Numbered from the stretch's first letter, positions 16,834-26,198 are shown. The stretch: 51,888 bases of DNA from Lachnospiraceae bacterium (GCA_021203465.1 JAJQBC010000072.1:1-51888); one strand, 5' to 3'. Made by a program: numbers and translations. The notes: generated from the sequence alone by a model not told the origin.

Positions 16834-17616
16834 TTATGTGGGCCGCGTTGATCTCTGGTGGCAGGCCTCGTACATCAGGATCGCCGCTGCCACCGACGCG
16901 TTCAATGATTCGAGTTTTCCATGCATCGGAATGTGGATCAGGGTATCCGCACAGGCGCTCAAGCCCGCCGTCAGGCCGTTCCCCTCATTTCCGATCAGGA
17001 ACGCGCAGCCCCGGCGATAATCCGCCTCATCATAGCCGCAGGTTCCGCCAAGATGCGCCGCATAACTGCGAATGCCCCGCTCCTTCAGATCAGACAGAAC
17101 TTCCTTCAGATCGTCCGCATAGAGAAAGGGCACCCGGTAAACAGAGCCCATGGTCGCGCGAATCGTCTTCGGATTGTAAATATCTACGGAATCATTGCTC
17201 AGAATCACGCCGTCCGCCCCGGCGCCCTCCGCGGTTCGGATGATCGTGCCGAGATTGCCCGGATCCTGCAGGTTCTCAAGAATAATAAGAAAGGGATTCG
17301 CTTTCCGCGTGAAATCGGTCAGCGTATAAGAGAAACGCTCAATCAGGCACAAGACGCCCTGCGGCGTCTTCGTGTCGCTGACAGCCCGGTACACCCGGTC
17401 GTCTAAAATCTCCAGATCTGCGTGTGGAAAAAAAGCCTGTCCCTTTTCCTCGTACAGGCTTTTTGATACATATATTTTCCGGATGCGCTCCGGCGGCGCT
17501 TCGAGGAGCATCTTTACACCCTCCGCGAGGAATACGCCCTGCTCCCTTCGCACCGAAGATTTTTTCATGAGCTGCTGCAGGTTTTTCACCTGCGGATTGG
17601 CTGTACTGGTAATCAT
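16834..17616 (-). CDS. SpoU/TrmH-family RNA 2'-O-methyltransferase
   Basis: This 260-residue protein has an N-terminal substrate-binding domain and the three SpoU motifs: ENLQDPGNLGTIIRTAEG (motif 1), YNPKTIRATMGSVYRVPF (motif 2) and LIGNEGNGL with IPMHGKLESLNASVAAAI (motif 3), which form the trefoil knot that binds SAM. It should methylate a ribose 2'-OH of rRNA or tRNA; relatives are annotated RlmB, TrmH or TsnR, and the target here is not resolved. Its ATG overlaps the TGA of pfkA (ATGA), so it is coupled to a glycolytic gene. Confidence 0.9.
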   Translation of the reverse strand: MITSTANPQVKNLQQLMKKSSVRREQGVFLAEGVKMLLEAPPERIRKIYVSKSLYEEKGQAFFPHADLEILDDRVYRAVSDTKTPQGVLCLIERFSYTLTDFTRKANPFLIILENLQDPGNLGTIIRTAEGAGADGVILSNDSVDIYNPKTIRATMGSVYRVPFLYADDLKEVLSDLKERGIRSYAAHLGGTCGYDEADYRRGCAFLIGNEGNGLTAGLSACADTLIHIPMHGKLESLNASVAAAILMYEACHQRSTRPT

Positions 17617-18587
17617 ACTGACATATTCTTCGCGACATGGATCATATACTCAGACACGCCCTTGTTCATGCCGAGCGCCTCGTTGATATCGTAATCCTGA
17701 AATTTTCCGTTCTGATAGCCAACCACACGGTTTGTCTTCCCGTCGCACAGCAAATCCGCCGCCATCGCGCCCATCATCGTGGCATAGACGCGATCCTTGC
17801 AGGTCGGGCTGCCGCCGCGCTGCATGTAACCGAGGATCGTCGCCCGCGTCTCCACACCCGTAGCCGCCTCAATACGCCTCGCCATTGAGGTAGAGTGCCC
17901 GATGCCCTCCGCGTTGATGATAATGTGATGCTTCTTCCCGCTCTTACGGCTGGCGACAATGTGATTGATGATGCGCTGCTCATCATAGTCATAGGTCTCC
18001 GGGATCAGGATATCCTCCGCGCCGTTCGCGATACCGCACCAAAGCGTAATATAACCCGCGTCGCGCCCCATCACCTCGATAATACTCACACGCTCGTGCG
18101 AAGTTGACGTATCGCGCACCTTATCAATCGCCTCCATGGCCGTGTTCACCGCCGTGTCAAAGCCGATCGTATACTCCGTACAGGCAATATCAAGGTCAAT
18201 CGTCCCCGGGACGCCTACTGTATTAATCCCCTGTGCTGCCAGCTTCTGCGCACCGGCGAAGGAACCGTCCCCGCCGATCACAACCAGACCGTCGATCCCG
18301 TTTTTCCGGCAAATCTCAGCACCCTTTTTCTGGCCTTCCTCCGTCCGGAACTCCGCGCAACGCGCCGTAAGCAGAAAGGTTCCGCCCTGATCGATGATCT
18401 CGCTGACGGACTCTCTCGTGAGTTCCATAATATCTTCCTCCAGAAGCCCTTGATAGCCCCTGCGGATTCCCTTTACTTTTTTCCCATTCGCAAGCGCCTC
18501 GCGCACCACGCCGCGGATTGCCGCGTTCATGCCCGGCGCGTCGCCGCCGCTCGTCAGAACCCCTATTGTATTCACTTCGTTCGCCAT
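17613..18587 (-). CDS. pfkA: 6-phosphofructokinase
   Basis: This 324-residue enzyme phosphorylates fructose 6-phosphate with ATP, the committed step of glycolysis. Seen motifs are TSGGDAPGMNAA near residue 10, the ATP-type GGDGSF (the PPi type has GGDD), the catalytic TIDLDI segment and MGRDAGYI. The size is that of the bacterial ATP-dependent PfkA. The start is preceded by GGAGG. pfkA has a likely promoter at 18623-18651 behind dnaE, an order common in Firmicutes. Confidence 0.97.
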   Translation of the reverse strand: MANEVNTIGVLTSGGDAPGMNAAIRGVVREALANGKKVKGIRRGYQGLLEEDIMELTRESVSEIIDQGGTFLLTARCAEFRTEEGQKKGAEICRKNGIDGLVVIGGDGSFAGAQKLAAQGINTVGVPGTIDLDIACTEYTIGFDTAVNTAMEAIDKVRDTSTSHERVSIIEVMGRDAGYITLWCGIANGAEDILIPETYDYDEQRIINHIVASRKSGKKHHIIINAEGIGHSTSMARRIEAATGVETRATILGYMQRGGSPTCKDRVYATMMGAMAADLLCDGKTNRVVGYQNGKFQDYDINEALGMNKGVSEYMIHVAKNMSV

Positions 18588-18622
18588 ATCATTTCCTCCG
18601 AAAACAACAGCCTACAGTTCTC

Positions 18623-18651
18623 AGTCTAATGCATTTACGTCTTATTTTCAA
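18623..18651 (-). promoter_or_regulatory. Likely promoter of pfkA
   Basis: On the minus strand TTGAAA (18646-18651) and TAGACT (18623-18628) are spaced by 17 bp, in the gap between the dnaE stop and pfkA. It is a moderate match, so pfkA may be read from here as well as from dnaE. Confidence 0.5.
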
Positions 18652-18652
18652 C

Positions 18653-21600
18653 CTACTTTTCGACCAACTTCACGTTTTTTTCGCCAAAGCGGGCATACAG
18701 CCGTCCAAGCAGAGCCTCGTCAGCCTTCACATTCCGGCTCGGCGGAAGAAGCTTTTTCTGCCGTTCCTTCCGCACATAAATAACAACGGAGACCTCCCCT
18801 TCGCTGTCCATTAACAGGCGGAAAAGCTCCTGCTCCCGCGCGCCATATTCCTCCATGTCCGCAAATTGAACCCACAGCTCCTTTCTGGGTCTTTCAAAGG
18901 GCGTAAGCTTCTCGAAAATCAACTTACTGGCCTTATCGAGTTCCGCAGAAACGCGACCGCTCACAAAGACCATGCTGTCCTCGTTCAGCTGCCTGCCGTA
19001 CTTCTCATAATCCCGCGGAAAGACGATCACCTCCACAGAACCGGCCATATCCTCCACATTGATGAAGGCCATCATCTTGTTATTCTTCGTCGCCTTCACT
19101 GTTTTGGATGTGATCATGCCGCCAATCACCACACGCTCACCGTCATGCAGCTTTTCATCCTCATCGTCCTCGGGCGGCAGAAAATCCGTGGAAACATGGC
19201 TAATCTTTCGTCGCCACTGCTCCTCACACTCCTCCATCGGATGCCCACTGATATAGAAGCCGAGCACCTCCTTCTCCAGTGAGAGCAGCTCCTCCTTTCC
19301 ATACTCCGGCACCTGCGGAATCCGAACCTTGAACGATGCTCTGTCCTCCTCCGGGGCGAAGTCAAACAGACTCATCTGCCCCGCAAACTCCGTCTTCCTC
19401 TTCCACGCCGCCTCGTCCACGATCCGCTCGTAGACATTCAACATCTGGCGGCGGTTCAACGGAAAACTGTCGAAGGCTCCGGCCTTGATAAAGTTCTCAA
19501 TCGTACGCTTGTTCAACTCCCTGCCCGTGGTCCGCTCGATGAAATCTTCCAGATCCTGATAAAGGCCATGTTCCTCCCGTTCCCGGATAATCTCCGCGAT
19601 CACCGGCTTCCCGACGCTCTTGATCGCCGTCAGCCCATAGCGAATCGCCCCGTTCGATACGGAAAATACGCCGACGCTCTCGTTGATATCCGGTGGCAGG
19701 ATGCGGATACCCATCTGACGGCAGCTCGCAATATACTCCGACACCTTCGTCGAGTTATCAATGACCGAAGTCAGGAGCGCGGCCATATATTCTACCGGAT
19801 AATAATATTTCAGCCAGGCCGTCTGATAGGAAACCACCGCGTAGGCCGCCGCGTGGGACTTGTTGAAGGCGTACTCCGCAAAATCCATCATCTCGTCATA
19901 GATCTTATTGGCGACCGCCTCGGAGATTCCCCTCGCAATACAGCCGGGAACGCCCTCCTCTTCGTTTCCGTAAACAAAGCTCTGGCGCTCCTTCTTCATA
20001 ACCGCGGCCTTTTTCTTTGACATGGCGCGGCGCACGAGATCAGCCCGCCCCAGCGTATAGCCAGCCAGCTGCTGTACGATCTGCATGACCTGTTCCTGAT
20101 AAACGATACAGCCATAGGTAGGCTTCAGGATCGGCTCCAGCTCCGGACAGTCATAGGTGACCTGGTCCGGATGATTCTTGCCACGGATATACTGCGGGAT
20201 GAACTGCATGGGACCCGGGCGGTAGAGGGAAATACCGGCGATCAGATCCTCGAGGCTCTGCGGTTTGAGCTCCTTCATGAAGCTCTTCATCCCCGCACTC
20301 TCGAGCTGGAACACGCCGTCGGTCTTTCCCGTCCCGAGAGAGTCCAGCACCTTCTGATCCTGATAATCAATCCGATCAATGTCGATCTTCGTCCCGCTGC
20401 TCTTCTCAGCCATCTCCACCGCGTTCTGGATCACGGTCAGCGTCCGCAGACCCAGGAAATCCATCTTCAGAAGCCCCAGCTCCTCCAGCGTCGTCATCGT
20501 AAACTGTGTCGTGACCGAGCCGTCCTGCGCTCTGGAGAGCGGCACGTACTCATCCACGGATTTCTGGCTGATCACGACGCCCGCCGCGTGCGTGGAGGCA
20601 TGCCGCGGCAGACCCTCCAGACGTTTGGACATATCCACAAGCTCCCTCACCTGTTCGTTCGTCTCATAGAGATTTTGCAGCTCCGGGTTCACCTGCAGTG
20701 CACGGTCCAGCGTGATATTCAGCTCGCGCGGCACCATCTTCGCGATCGAATCAACAAAGGCATAGGGCATATCCATGACACGGCCCACGTCTTTGAGCAC
20801 CGCGCGGGCAGCCAGCGTCCCAAAAGTGACAATCTGTGCCACGCGGTCCTTTCCATACTTACGGACAACATAGTCAATGACTTCCTGCCTGCGCTCAAAG
20901 CAGAAGTCCACATCAATATCAGGCATCGACACGCGTTCCGGATTCAGAAAGCGCTCAAAGAGCAGCTGATACCTCGCCGGATCGATGTTCGTGATTCCCA
21001 GCGAGTAGGAGACGAGACTTCCGGCCGCCGAGCCGCGCCCCGGCCCGACCGCGATGCCGTTGTCCCTCGCAAATTTTATAAAATCCCAGACGATCAGGAA
21101 GTAGTCGACATAGCCCATCGTCTGAATGATCGAAAGCTCATAGTCGAGCTGCTCTCGCAGCGTGCCGTCGTCACCCGGATAACGCTCTGCAAATCCCTCC
21201 GAGCAGAGTTTATTCAGATATTCCCACGAAGTATAACCGTCCGGCACATCATACTGCGGTAACTTCGTCACACCGAACTCAATCTCTACATTGCAGCGAT
21301 CCGCAATCTTCTGTGTATTCTCCAGCGCCTGCGGCGCATAGCGGAACAGCTCCGCCATCTCCTGCGGCGATTTCACAAAATACTGCCCGCCCTCGTAGCG
21401 CATGCGATCCTCGTCCGACAGACGCTTGCCGGTCTGCAAGCAGAGCAGGATTTCATGCGGCTTCTCATCCTCCGCATAGGTATAATGCACATCGTTCGTC
21501 GCCACGAGTTCAATGCCGAGTTCCCGGCTCATCCGCAGGAGCCCCTGATTTACCTGCTTCTGCTCCGGGATGCCGTGATCCTGCAGCTCCAGAAAGAAGT

Positions 21601-22108
21601 TTCCCTTTCCGAAAATATCCTCATAGCGCTTCGCGGCGGCGCAGGCCTCCTCGTACCGATCCTTCTCTATATAGCGCTGTACCTCACCCGCGAGACAAGC
21701 GCTCGTCGCGATGATCCCCTCGTGGTAACGCGCGAGCACCTCACGATCCACGCGCGGCTTGTAATAAAAACCTTCCGTATAGCCGATAGATACAATCTTC
21801 ATCAGATTCTGATAGCCCTGATTATTTTCTGCCAGCAACACCAGATGATAGTAGCGATCCTCCCCACCGGTCGTCTCCTTGTCAAAGCGGGAATTTGGCG
21901 CGACGTAGACCTCACAGCCCAGAATCGGCTTGATACCCTGCGCTTTCGCTTCCTTATAAAAGTCAATCACACCAAACATCGCGCCGTGATCGGTGATCGC
22001 CGCGCTGTCCATGCCCAGCTCCTTCACCCGCGCCACATATTCTGTGATCTTGTTCGAGCCGTCCAGCAGACTGTACTCCGTGTGTACGTGAAGATGTGCA
22101 AAACCCAT
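18653..22108 (-). CDS. dnaE: DNA polymerase III alpha subunit
   Basis: This 1151-residue replicative polymerase of the DnaE type has an N-terminal PHP domain (FAHLHVHTEYSLLDG, AITDHGAMFG), the polymerase core with the PDIDVDF catalytic aspartates near 395-405, the helix-hairpin-helix region, and a C-terminal OB domain (GMITSKTVKATKNNKMMAFI). In Firmicutes DnaE works beside PolC, usually extending primers on the lagging strand. Length and domain order are normal for the shorter DnaE group. The start follows a G-rich stretch rather than a standard AGGAG. Confidence 0.97.
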   Translation of the reverse strand: MGFAHLHVHTEYSLLDGSNKITEYVARVKELGMDSAAITDHGAMFGVIDFYKEAKAQGIKPILGCEVYVAPNSRFDKETTGGEDRYYHLVLLAENNQGYQNLMKIVSIGYTEGFYYKPRVDREVLARYHEGIIATSACLAGEVQRYIEKDRYEEACAAAKRYEDIFGKGNFFLELQDHGIPEQKQVNQGLLRMSRELGIELVATNDVHYTYAEDEKPHEILLCLQTGKRLSDEDRMRYEGGQYFVKSPQEMAELFRYAPQALENTQKIADRCNVEIEFGVTKLPQYDVPDGYTSWEYLNKLCSEGFAERYPGDDGTLREQLDYELSIIQTMGYVDYFLIVWDFIKFARDNGIAVGPGRGSAAGSLVSYSLGITNIDPARYQLLFERFLNPERVSMPDIDVDFCFERRQEVIDYVVRKYGKDRVAQIVTFGTLAARAVLKDVGRVMDMPYAFVDSIAKMVPRELNITLDRALQVNPELQNLYETNEQVRELVDMSKRLEGLPRHASTHAAGVVISQKSVDEYVPLSRAQDGSVTTQFTMTTLEELGLLKMDFLGLRTLTVIQNAVEMAEKSSGTKIDIDRIDYQDQKVLDSLGTGKTDGVFQLESAGMKSFMKELKPQSLEDLIAGISLYRPGPMQFIPQYIRGKNHPDQVTYDCPELEPILKPTYGCIVYQEQVMQIVQQLAGYTLGRADLVRRAMSKKKAAVMKKERQSFVYGNEEEGVPGCIARGISEAVANKIYDEMMDFAEYAFNKSHAAAYAVVSYQTAWLKYYYPVEYMAALLTSVIDNSTKVSEYIASCRQMGIRILPPDINESVGVFSVSNGAIRYGLTAIKSVGKPVIAEIIREREEHGLYQDLEDFIERTTGRELNKRTIENFIKAGAFDSFPLNRRQMLNVYERIVDEAAWKRKTEFAGQMSLFDFAPEEDRASFKVRIPQVPEYGKEELLSLEKEVLGFYISGHPMEECEEQWRRKISHVSTDFLPPEDDEDEKLHDGERVVIGGMITSKTVKATKNNKMMAFINVEDMAGSVEVIVFPRDYEKYGRQLNEDSMVFVSGRVSAELDKASKLIFEKLTPFERPRKELWVQFADMEEYGAREQELFRLLMDSEGEVSVVIYVRKERQKKLLPPSRNVKADEALLGRLYARFGEKNVKLVEK

Positions 22109-22132
22109 CCCTTACCCCCGCTCACTATACAT

Positions 22133-22157
22133 AAAAGGCTCCTGCTAAGCAGGAGCC
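22133..22157 (-). terminator. Terminator after the HPr-like gene
   Basis: On the minus strand GGCTCCTGC and GCAGGAGCC (within 22137-22157) form a strong stem, followed by TTTT (22133-22136). It closes the small upstream gene and isolates it from dnaE. Confidence 0.85.
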
Positions 22158-22174
22158 CCTCTTTGACACTTCCG

Positions 22175-22408
22175 TCAGCCGTTAATCATGAAGTTCAACA
22201 GCTTGTCGATATCCTCTTTCTCATAAGCGACGATCTCAAGCTCCGGAATCTCACCGTTCGAGAAAATATTTGCGAGTGACACGTACTGGGAAAGCTTCGA
22301 CTTCAGGTTCAGCCTGTCTCCCTCCCCTGTCACGAGTTCTACCTTTCCAGCACAGCTGTCTACCACTTCGAAAAACTTATTGACGTCTTTAATGTTCTGT
22401 ACTTTCAT
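22175..22408 (-). CDS. HPr-like small protein lacking the His15 region
   Basis: This 77-residue protein resembles the C-terminal two-thirds of HPr. The segment DRLNLKSKLSQYVSLANI corresponds to the conserved NLKSIMGVMSL region that holds the regulatory serine, and IPELEIVAYEKEDIDKLLNFM to the last strand and helix. The N-terminal loop with the phosphorylated histidine is absent, so it cannot act as a normal PTS phosphocarrier. It could be a regulatory or chaperone-type relative; its role is unknown. The start at 22408 follows AGGAG. It has its own promoter and terminator, so it is a single-gene unit. Confidence 0.7.
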   Translation of the reverse strand: MKVQNIKDVNKFFEVVDSCAGKVELVTGEGDRLNLKSKLSQYVSLANIFSNGEIPELEIVAYEKEDIDKLLNFMING

Positions 22409-22444
22409 CTTCTTATTCTCCTTTCTTCTCTTCCTATGGCACAC

Positions 22445-22473
22445 ATTATACTCAAAAGCACTGTGGAATGCAA
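22445..22473 (-). promoter_or_regulatory. Promoter of the HPr-like gene
   Basis: On the minus strand -35 TTGCAT (22468-22473) and -10 TATAAT (22445-22450) are 17 bp apart. The -35 box overlaps the gap after the cvfB stop. Together with the terminator at 22133-22157 this makes a one-gene transcript of about 300 nt. Confidence 0.75.
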
Positions 22474-22474
22474 G

Positions 22475-23305
22475 CTATTTTTTCCAGATACTGTCCTCTG
22501 AGAGATCAATGCGCTCTTCTTTCAGAAGATGGCCAACCGCGCGCTTAAACGCGTTTTTGCTCATGGAGAATTTTTCTTTGATGACCTCCGGGGATGTTTT
22601 ATCAGAAAACGGCATTTCCCCGCCATACTCCTCGAGCACCCGCATGACGCGCTCCGCGTCCTGAGCGCTCTGTAAGTATGCCTTCTCGCGCAGGCTTAAG
22701 TCCAGCTTCCCGTCGCTCTTCACACCGGTCACGCGCGCCTCGATCATATCGCCGATCTTCGCCTCTCCGTAGAACTCACGCTTCGGTATCAGACCGGACC
22801 AGCGATCGTCTACCGCCACGAAGGCGCCAAAATTTTCACTGATCTGATAGATCGTCCCTTTTACGTGATCATCCTTTCGGTAGGGACTATCAAGCGACAG
22901 ATAATCATAGACATTCATCGTCGCGCACAGGCGGTCACTTTTGTCTGTATAGAGCGCCACCAGACACTCTTCTCCCGCCTGAACCTTCCGGGTCTGCTGC
23001 CGAAACGGCAGGAGCAAATCCTTCGCAAGTCCCCAGTCCAGAAAGGCTCCGATCTTCGTGACCTCCTTCACCTTCAGCCTCACAATCCCGCCCAGCGTAA
23101 CGAATGGCTCTGTTGTAGTGGCAATCAGACGATCCTGCGAATCTTTGTATAGAAAGACCTCCAGCTCATCGCCGACACGCGCTCCCTCGGGCACCTGCTT
23201 TTTCGGAAGAAGTACTTGCTCCTTCGCCTCACCCGGATCCGCTAGATATACGCCAAACTCCACCTCTTTTATAATCTCAAGAGACTGTATTTTCCCTAAT
23301 TCCAT
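22475..23305 (-). CDS. CvfB/YitL-like S1-domain RNA-binding protein
   Basis: This 276-residue protein has tandem S1/OB-type domains (VEFGVYLADP, GGIVRLKVKEVTKIGAFLDWG, VKGTIYQISENFGAFVAVDDRWSGLIP) and a C-terminal winged helix (FSMSKNAFKRAVGHLLKEERI). This domain order is that of CvfB, which in staphylococci binds RNA and affects virulence gene expression. The target RNAs here are unknown. It begins about ten bases after the thioesterase stop and has a clear GGAG site, so the two genes are cotranscribed. Confidence 0.9.
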   Translation of the reverse strand: MELGKIQSLEIIKEVEFGVYLADPGEAKEQVLLPKKQVPEGARVGDELEVFLYKDSQDRLIATTTEPFVTLGGIVRLKVKEVTKIGAFLDWGLAKDLLLPFRQQTRKVQAGEECLVALYTDKSDRLCATMNVYDYLSLDSPYRKDDHVKGTIYQISENFGAFVAVDDRWSGLIPKREFYGEAKIGDMIEARVTGVKSDGKLDLSLREKAYLQSAQDAERVMRVLEEYGGEMPFSDKTSPEVIKEKFSMSKNAFKRAVGHLLKEERIDLSEDSIWKK

Positions 23306-23315
23306 TGCTTATCTC

Positions 23316-24017
23316 CTATCGAAACTCGATCACGGCATAGGGCTTCCCCTCCGTATCGTCCAATGCTACTGTCGCTCCCCGCTCATCCACCTCGACCTTT
23401 GGGCAGATCTGGTCATTCAGCTTTGCTGACTTCCGATATTCCGCCCGCATTTGGCGAATCTGGAAATCTTCCGGCAAATACTCCGCCGCCATCAGCACAT
23501 ACTGGCCATTATTCACATGATGATTTACATCCAGCTGATGCCTGATCACCAAAAATGGTTCCTCCTCTCGCATCCCATCAGGAAGCGCTATATGCCCCTC
23601 CTCGTACTCCATGGGCAGCTTCGGATTGATCTCATAAGCTCCGCTCACATCCTCATCCAGCCTGCAGGGACGCGCGCGCTCCGTATTCATGTAGACCCAG
23701 TAGGAATCCGCCCATGCCAGCGCCTCTCCATGCTCATCCAGCATACGGAAATTCCTGCTCCCCGTCATCTTTCCGAAAGCGTAGGGCCAGGTCTCGACCC
23801 GGATGCGCTCCGCCATCTTCGGATAGCGAGCGATCACGATCTTCCAGGAGCTCAGCACCCACATCCGCTTCCTGCTCTCCAGAAAATGCATCCCGACACC
23901 GCGGTCTTCCGAGCGAAAAACGCTGCAATCCTGAAACTGGTTCAGCACAGCGGGCAGCGTCATCTGCCGATACTGATCCGTCTCCGTCATTCTCACTCTG
24001 GTTTCATATCCATACAT
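23316..24017 (-). CDS. Acyl-ACP thioesterase
   Basis: This 233-residue protein is a tandem hot-dog acyl-ACP thioesterase of the bacterial FatA/FatB-like family. The N-terminal half has the ETDQYRQMTLPAVLNQFQDCS helix and the RVETWPY strand; the C-terminal half has DVNHHVNNGQYVLMAAEY, which holds the conserved Asn/His active-site region. It would release free fatty acids from acyl carrier protein. I chose ATG 24017 because GGAGG lies nine bases upstream; the longer frame to 24290 has no support. Confidence 0.85.
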   Translation of the reverse strand: MYGYETRVRMTETDQYRQMTLPAVLNQFQDCSVFRSEDRGVGMHFLESRKRMWVLSSWKIVIARYPKMAERIRVETWPYAFGKMTGSRNFRMLDEHGEALAWADSYWVYMNTERARPCRLDEDVSGAYEINPKLPMEYEEGHIALPDGMREEEPFLVIRHQLDVNHHVNNGQYVLMAAEYLPEDFQIRQMRAEYRKSAKLNDQICPKVEVDERGATVALDDTEGKPYAVIEFR

Positions 24018-24062
24018 GCAACGTGCCTCCTTATAAGCATTCACGGCCATGCCCATGCGAGT

Positions 24063-24068
24063 ATTATA
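24063..24068 (-). promoter_or_regulatory. Probable -10 box of the thioesterase-cvfB unit
   Basis: A perfect TATAAT on the minus strand lies 46 bp before the thioesterase start. The -35 position has only TGGCTT, a poor match, so activation or an alternative element may be needed. Confidence 0.4.
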
Positions 24069-24146
24069 CTTTCTCTTTCGCAAAAAAGCCACCCTTTCTT
24101 TTCGACTATCCACATTAGGAGACAGCCGCCGCACTCCTCTTGTCTC

Positions 24147-24175
24147 TTGTCTCTTTTCCGCAATCCTTGTATAAT
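24147..24175 (+). promoter_or_regulatory. Promoter of the plus-strand PBP
   Basis: TTGTCT (24147-24152) and a perfect TATAAT (24170-24175) are spaced by 17 bp, 36 bp before the PBP start codon at 24211. It diverges from the thioesterase promoter. Confidence 0.7.
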
Positions 24176-24210
24176 AAAGTGCGAAGCAGCTATTTCCTGA
24201 GGTGACATTC

Positions 24211-26130
24211 ATGAGTAAGAAGCGCAGAAAAAAAAGAAAAACCAGAAGCGACATGGCCACATTTTTCTTCCGTCTGGCACAGGTGACCATGCTCTGTATT
24301 TTTATCAGCGTCTGTTTTCTGGTCTACAAGACCGGCTATGTACAGACCGTTATTCAGCTTTATGAGGAGGCCCAGGAGATCACCCGGACCTCCTCCGCGG
24401 CAGATTTTCAGGCAGACCAGCAGGGCGAGGTCTACGATGCGGACGGAAATACGATCGCACTGCTGCGCAATGACCGCAACATCATTTATCTCAGCTCGGA
24501 CGAAATCCCGGATTATGTGAAGGAAGCCTTTGTATGCACCGAGGATAAACGCTTTTATAAACATGGCGGCTTCGACCTGATCGGCATCCTTCGGGCCGTC
24601 GGCTCACTGATCACGAGCGGCAGCATTTCCCAAGGCGGCAGCACCATCACACAGCAGCTTGCCAGAAATGTTTATCTGACCCACACGGTAAGCTGGGAGC
24701 GCAAGGTGGAAGAGATCTTCATCGCAATCGCGCTCGAAAAGGTCTACACGAAGGATGAGATTCTCGAATTTTACATCAATAATATTTACTTTGGCAACGG
24801 TTACTATGGCATTGAGGCCGCAAGCCAGGGTTATTTCAGCAAGAGCATAAGCGAATTGAGTCTTTCCGAGACCGCTTTTCTCTGCGCGATCGTCAACAAC
24901 CCGACTTACTACGACCCGCTCACAAACAAAGAAAACACGCTGTCCCGGCGCGACCTGATTCTGGAAAGCATGCTGGATAATAAAGCGATCAGCAATGCGG
25001 AATATACGGAGGCTGTCGCGGAGACGATCACGCTGGATACGAGTTCCCCCCAGTATACGCGCACCTGGGCGCATACCTATATTTATTATTGCGCAACGCT
25101 GGCTCTCATGGAAGTGACCGGCGAGGATTTCGAGACCTGCAATGAGCTGCTCTACACGGGCGGCTATCGGGTCTACACCTCCATCGACATGGAGGCTCAA
25201 ACATTGCTGCAGGATACCGTGGATGAAACGCTCAAGGATTACAACACGCTGGACACCAACGGTACTTATGCCTTGCAGGCAGCAGCCGTGACGATTGACA
25301 ATGACACCGGTCTGGTGACAGCAATCGTTGGCGGGCGCTCGCAGGATGATATTTCCGTGGATTACAACCGCGCCTACTTAAGCTTCCGGCAGCCCGGCAG
25401 CTCAATCAAACCGCTGATCGTCTACACGCCCGCTCTGGAGCGGGGGTACACGGCCTCAAGTCTGGTCGACGATTCAAAGGAGGAGGATGGCCCCTCCAAT
25501 TCCGGAAATTCCTACTCCGGCTCTATTACACTGCGCAGCGCCGTGGAGCAATCCAAAAACACTGTCGCTTACAAACTGTTCCGCGAGCTGACCCCGGAAG
25601 TAGGGCTTTCCTATCTGCTTGACATGAATTTTTCCTCGATCGAGGAGGAAGATTATACGCTGTCCGCTGCGCTCGGAGGGCTGACGACCGGCGTCAGCGC
25701 GCTCGAGATGACCGCCGCCTATGCCACGCTGGCCAACGAGGGCGTCTACCGCTTTCCGACCTGCGTCACGATGATCACCGATATGGACGGAAACATCATC
25801 GCCCTGCCGGATCAGGGCGAGCATCAGGTCTACGAATCCGATGCCGCCCACGAGATGACCAACATTCTGGAGGGCATTCTGACGCGCGGCACCGCAAAGG
25901 GAAACGCGCTCGAAAACATGCCCTGCGCCGGCAAGACCGGCACGACCAATGACAATCTGGACGGCTGGTTCATCGGCTACACCGCTTACTATACGACCGG
26001 CGTCTGGGTCGGCTTCGACTCACCGCGCAGCAACAGCGCGCTGTCAGGAGCCAGCTATCCGCTTTCTATCTGGAACAGCTATATGACAGAACTGCATGAG
26101 GGACTGGAGAGTAAAGAGCTGAATGATTAA
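24211..26130 (+). CDS. Class A penicillin-binding protein (PBP1A-type)
   Basis: This 639-residue bifunctional peptidoglycan synthase has a short basic cytoplasmic tail and one membrane segment (about 18-38). A family 51 glycosyltransferase domain follows (EDKRFYKHGG at 111-120, GGSTITQQLARN at 142-153), then a transpeptidase domain with SSIK at 397-400, SKN at 448-450 and KTG at 575-577. All catalytic motifs are present. ATG 24211 has GAGGTGA just upstream; the GTG at 24202 is less likely. It converges with a second class A PBP and is the only plus-strand gene for many kilobases on either side. Confidence 0.95.
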   Translation: MSKKRRKKRKTRSDMATFFFRLAQVTMLCIFISVCFLVYKTGYVQTVIQLYEEAQEITRTSSAADFQADQQGEVYDADGNTIALLRNDRNIIYLSSDEIPDYVKEAFVCTEDKRFYKHGGFDLIGILRAVGSLITSGSISQGGSTITQQLARNVYLTHTVSWERKVEEIFIAIALEKVYTKDEILEFYINNIYFGNGYYGIEAASQGYFSKSISELSLSETAFLCAIVNNPTYYDPLTNKENTLSRRDLILESMLDNKAISNAEYTEAVAETITLDTSSPQYTRTWAHTYIYYCATLALMEVTGEDFETCNELLYTGGYRVYTSIDMEAQTLLQDTVDETLKDYNTLDTNGTYALQAAAVTIDNDTGLVTAIVGGRSQDDISVDYNRAYLSFRQPGSSIKPLIVYTPALERGYTASSLVDDSKEEDGPSNSGNSYSGSITLRSAVEQSKNTVAYKLFRELTPEVGLSYLLDMNFSSIEEEDYTLSAALGGLTTGVSALEMTAAYATLANEGVYRFPTCVTMITDMDGNIIALPDQGEHQVYESDAAHEMTNILEGILTRGTAKGNALENMPCAGKTGTTNDNLDGWFIGYTAYYTTGVWVGFDSPRSNSALSGASYPLSIWNSYMTELHEGLESKELND

Positions 26131-26189
26131 TGCGCTGTCTCACTCACTTTCAGGCAAATCATTATGTGAAATGTGAGTGAGACAGCGCA
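26131..26189. terminator. 17-bp perfect inverted repeat between convergent PBP genes
   Basis: TGCGCTGTCTCACTCAC at 26131-26147 is exactly repeated in inverse at 26173-26189, and TTTCA/TGAAA inside extends the stem. It begins on the base after one PBP stop and ends nine bases before the other. There is no T-run on either strand, so it is not a standard intrinsic terminator, though its position between convergent genes suggests a bidirectional transcription block or mRNA 3' protection. Confidence 0.6.
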
Positions 26190-26198
26190 CGCAATTCC

